Source: Clytia hemisphaerica
Lineage: Eukaryota > Cnidaria > Hydrozoa > Leptothecata > Clytiidae
NCBI GenBank assembly: GCA_902728285.1
Contig: CACVBU010001135.1
Location: forward strand, 253,154 to 317,153
Reading direction: 5' to 3'
DNA length: 64,000 nt
Shown: positions 62,301 through 64,000 of the stretch, piece by piece
How positions within the stretch are numbered: the stretch's first letter is position 1
Layout of the letters: every line of letters begins with the position of its first letter
Position numbers and translations under genes: made by a program
The notes under the pieces: generated by a model
The model's input: the letters and a program-made list of their open reading frames with translations, nothing else
What the model was told of the DNA's origin: nothing
The model's database searches: none

Positions 62301-63747
62301 TCAGAAAAAATTAACGACCTAATTTTTCACAAAGTCCAAAAAACCCGTTTTTTAGCCGTTTTTTGGCCCAAATTTGCCCAAAAATTTTTTTTTTGAAAAT
62401 CGGGCTCCGTCACATTTGAGGGTTTATAGTTATGCATCTTTGTGCAAAAAATCAGAAAAAACTAACGAGCCAATCATGAGGAAAGCTAATAACGAACGAA
62501 CGAACGAACGAACGAACAGACGAACGGACAAAGGTTAATTTATAGGACCTCCACCGGGGTAGGTCCAAAAATGAAAATAGGACCTGCACTACCGACTATC
62601 ATCAATACAGCGGAACCTCCGTAACTCGGACACAAATAGGGAATTGAAATTGTTTCAATTATGGAGATTTCGAGTTATGGGGTAAGGTTTATAAGGCATA
62701 GTTCACTGGAGGGGCGAAAAAACTTGTTCGAGCTAAGAAGACATTCGAGAAATAGAGGTTCGAGCTCTGGAGACTTCAGTGTATTCACGAACATCGAGAT
62801 ATGACAATGAAATAAAAGATGTTTAATCTTCTAGCAATAAGAATTAAACTGCTTACACTTAGAGCGATGTCAATTTGGTCTTGATCTGTGACTTCTCTTA
62901 AGACAACAATGGAGACAGGGCTGGTTGCAACTCGAAGTATTTTGACGGCTTCTGAATGTTCAATCATACTCAAGTCCTGTTCGTTAACCTGTTGTGGAGA
63001 AAAGAGAAAGCGTTATATCAGAAAAATCACGTACCTTGACGTTATCTCCCGTGACACTGGCTTGCTTCTAGGAAACCTCTAGACAACTATGATAGATAGA
63101 GACGGCTGAAAAAACCGAGTATTTTTACCCCAGCCAACTCGCCCGATTGGATAATGTTAGGTAAAGTAACATCAGAAAAAAAGAAAAGAATCTTGCTTAA
63201 TGTGGACAAGTTTTGAGAATAGAATGTGGCTATCCACATTAGGTTTTTTAGGCAGACTTTCGATTGTTTTCACGGGCTCCACGGCCAGTCGGCTACTCTC
63301 GGGTACCTAATAGCCGGGAGGGGGGCCCGCTAATTAATTTGAAAGTTCCCTCTTTTGCCCTAATTCTGCTGTATTAGCCTCCTTTTCGAAAATTTACCAC
63401 CCGGGACATTTTTATTCCAACTCACCCGCTTATTAATTTTGAGATTTCTTCCAACCCCCCTGCTTATTCCAAACCCCCCGGCTATTAGGTACCTGAGAGT
63501 AGATGATCGGAACTTCGGAAGGAGCAGGGATTCGAACCACGAACCCGAGAACACGAGTTTTTTTTTTCGATTTTTGAAGGACGTTACGGTTGGCTATAAC
63601 TAGAGGAATTTTAGTTACTTTTACATTTTTTTAGCCAATATTTGTGTAAACAACATAACTACTTACTTTGATGATTTTATCACCAACATTGAGAGCTCCA
63701 GAGCGGTCAGCTGGTCCATTAGAAGTTATCTTACTGATATAGACACC
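47339..63747 (-). CDS. SCRIB: Scribble polarity scaffold, 3' part (PDZ1 to C-terminus)
   Basis: LAP-family scaffold that works with Dlg and Lgl at the basolateral cortex to set epithelial polarity. Fourteen exons, read on the minus strand: 63667-63747, 62857-62988, 60732-60794, 57146-57238, 56716-56796, 55999-56172, 51042-51098, 50639-50749, 50021-50197, 49544-49660, 48981-49043, 48217-48438, 47760-47852, 47339-47557. They give 560 residues with every junction GT-AG and in phase 0. PDZ1 second half (GVYISKITSNGPADRSG, VNEQDLSMIEHSEAV); PDZ2 GLGFSIAGGKGATPYRG; PDZ3 LGLSIVGGSDHSSHPFGV; PDZ4 LGISIRGGAKGHPGNP with LIVCDGYDE. PDZ2-4 keep carboxylate-binding GLGF-type loops, and PDZ3/PDZ4 are diagnostic of Scribble. 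The C-terminus has the conserved basic helix RAIDAEKRAKWRQQRMEALE; it ends TSLQS, not a class I PDZ ligand. The LRRs and first half of PDZ1 lie beyond 64000. The exons at 60732 and 51042 encode linkers and are less certain. Confidence 0.95.
52676..52941. mobile_element. TA-flanked MITE of the AAGAACA family
   Basis: Left CACTTTTTTCTTTTATAAGA and right GGTTCTTATAAAAAAAGTG are inverted and flanked by TA (52674-52675, 52942-52943). The interior repeats AATAAGAACAAT and GAGGCTCA. Relatives, mostly incomplete, lie near 8475, 37199, 45970 and 58605. In SCRIB intron. Confidence 0.65.
53026..53530 (+). repeat. ~126-bp tandem repeat, about four copies
   Basis: CAAAAGCAAACAAAAGATCA begins units near 53030, 53155, 53281 and 53409 (spacing 125, 126, 128). 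Differences are mostly A-run lengths, except for the diverged last copy. In the large SCRIB intron 51099-55998. Confidence 0.9.
57976..58148. mobile_element. Tigger/pogo-like MITE, 173 bp
   Basis: CAGTTGACACTCTCTAATTC and GAATTAGAGAGCGCCAACTG are inverted ends flanked by TA (57974-57975, 58149-58150). CAGT-starting TIRs with TA duplications fit pogo/Tigger. A partial relative lies near 44733-44835. In SCRIB intron. Confidence 0.7.
58605..58830. repeat. AAGAACA family member, incomplete
   Basis: CTTTTTATAAGAACAAA at the left, then repeated TTAAGAACA/GTTAAGAACAT motifs like those at 8475-8660. Right end unclear. Confidence 0.45.
61100..62480 (+). repeat. Degenerate 450-490 bp tandem repeat, three copies
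   Basis: Landmarks TTATTAATAGTGATTCTTAT near 61246, 61692 and 62182 (last copy TTATGAATAG), each followed by AATCTGCTTGA-type and AAAAAACCNTTTTTTAGCC blocks and GGGTTTATAGTTATGCATCT. In SCRIB intron 2. Confidence 0.8.
62491..62518 (+). repeat. (AACG)n microsatellite
   Basis: Six to seven AACG units at the 3' end of the degenerate tandem repeat; possibly a retroelement tail. Confidence 0.85.
62608..62781. mobile_element. Tigger/pogo-like MITE, 174 bp
   Basis: CAGCGGAACCTCCGTAACTC and GAGCTCTGGAGACTTCAGTG are imperfect inverted ends flanked by TA (62606-62607, 62782-62783). It ends 76 bp downstream of the SCRIB exon at 62857-62988 in gene orientation. Confidence 0.65.
63252..63555 (-). mobile_element. 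tRNA-derived SINE, copy 2, split by a MITE
   Basis: The body (TAGCCGACTGGCCGTGGAG, GTGAAAACAATCGAAAG) and the B-box-like GGTTCGAATCCCTGCTCC match copy 1 at 34680-34853. The element is interrupted by 63296-63499, and the A-box part of the head is lost. In SCRIB intron 1 of this window. Confidence 0.65.
63296..63499. mobile_element. TA-flanked MITE, 204 bp, inside the SINE
   Basis: CTCTCGGGTACCTAATAGCC and GGCTATTAGGTACCTGAGAG are inverted ends; TA flanks both sides (63294-63295, 63500-63501). Ends resemble those of the 1.6-kb element at 9471-11081. The SINE sequence resumes after it, so the insertion is younger than the SINE. Confidence 0.8.
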
Positions 63748-64000
63748 CTGGTTATCAAGTAGAGAGATGATCATTTAGAACAACGTTAGACTAAGAAGTG
63801 GATTTGCAGAAAGGGTATCTAAAACAGGGCGTTTCTAGAAAAAATTATGTTTTAAAAGCTCATGCAACATCATACACATGCATATTGAAGTACTGAAAAG
63901 TGGGATTCAAGTCGGCTATCAGATTCAGGGGCAGACAATTTTTAACCAAAGCCTTTGGATAATTTAGGTTGCTTGGTATATATAAGACTAAATGGAACTA

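Overview
The window is animal nuclear DNA: AT-rich, with GT-AG introns, spliced metazoan genes and dense non-autonomous transposons. Eukaryotic elongation factor 1-alpha, a Numb-associated/AAK1-type kinase and Scribble together point to a metazoan, and the TE style suggests a marine invertebrate. I cannot assign a phylum from sequence alone.

Layout. 1-120: truncated hAT-like MITE. 570-2360 (+): complete EEF1A CDS in three coding exons. 2.5-11.9 kb: no recognised gene; MITEs, a 21-bp minisatellite and a nested DNA-transposon block (9155-11231). 12112-13586 (-): last two exons of an unrecognised membrane protein gene. 14972-20312: a small TA-flanked MITE split by a 5.1-kb Ty3/gypsy-type LTR retrotransposon (15093-20211) with identical 94-bp LTRs, an open gag and a pol broken by three frameshifts. 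20.3-32.7 kb: repeat-rich stretch with a 1.1-kb tandem duplication (22462-24668), an inverted pair of 21-bp arrays (25.1-26.7 kb), a nested foldback element (27.2-29.2 kb) and a degenerate 180-bp tandem repeat. 32772-42679 (+): complete AAK1-like kinase gene in ten coding exons. 42.7-47.3 kb: convergent intergenic repeats. 47339-63747 (-): the 3' part of Scribble, 14 exons covering the second half of PDZ1, then PDZ2-PDZ4 and the C-terminal helix; the LRR-coding 5' part lies beyond the window.

The host genes are unrelated housekeeping, endocytic and polarity genes and form no operon-like system. AAK1 and SCRIB converge tail to tail. The least ordinary material is in the repeats: a possible self-priming (Tf1-like) LTR element, inverted minisatellite arrays and stacked insertions whose order can be read from target-site duplications, plus a plausible short intron-retention isoform of the kinase. 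All exon joins were read by eye from splice consensus, frame and family resemblance; no alignment or transcript was available.
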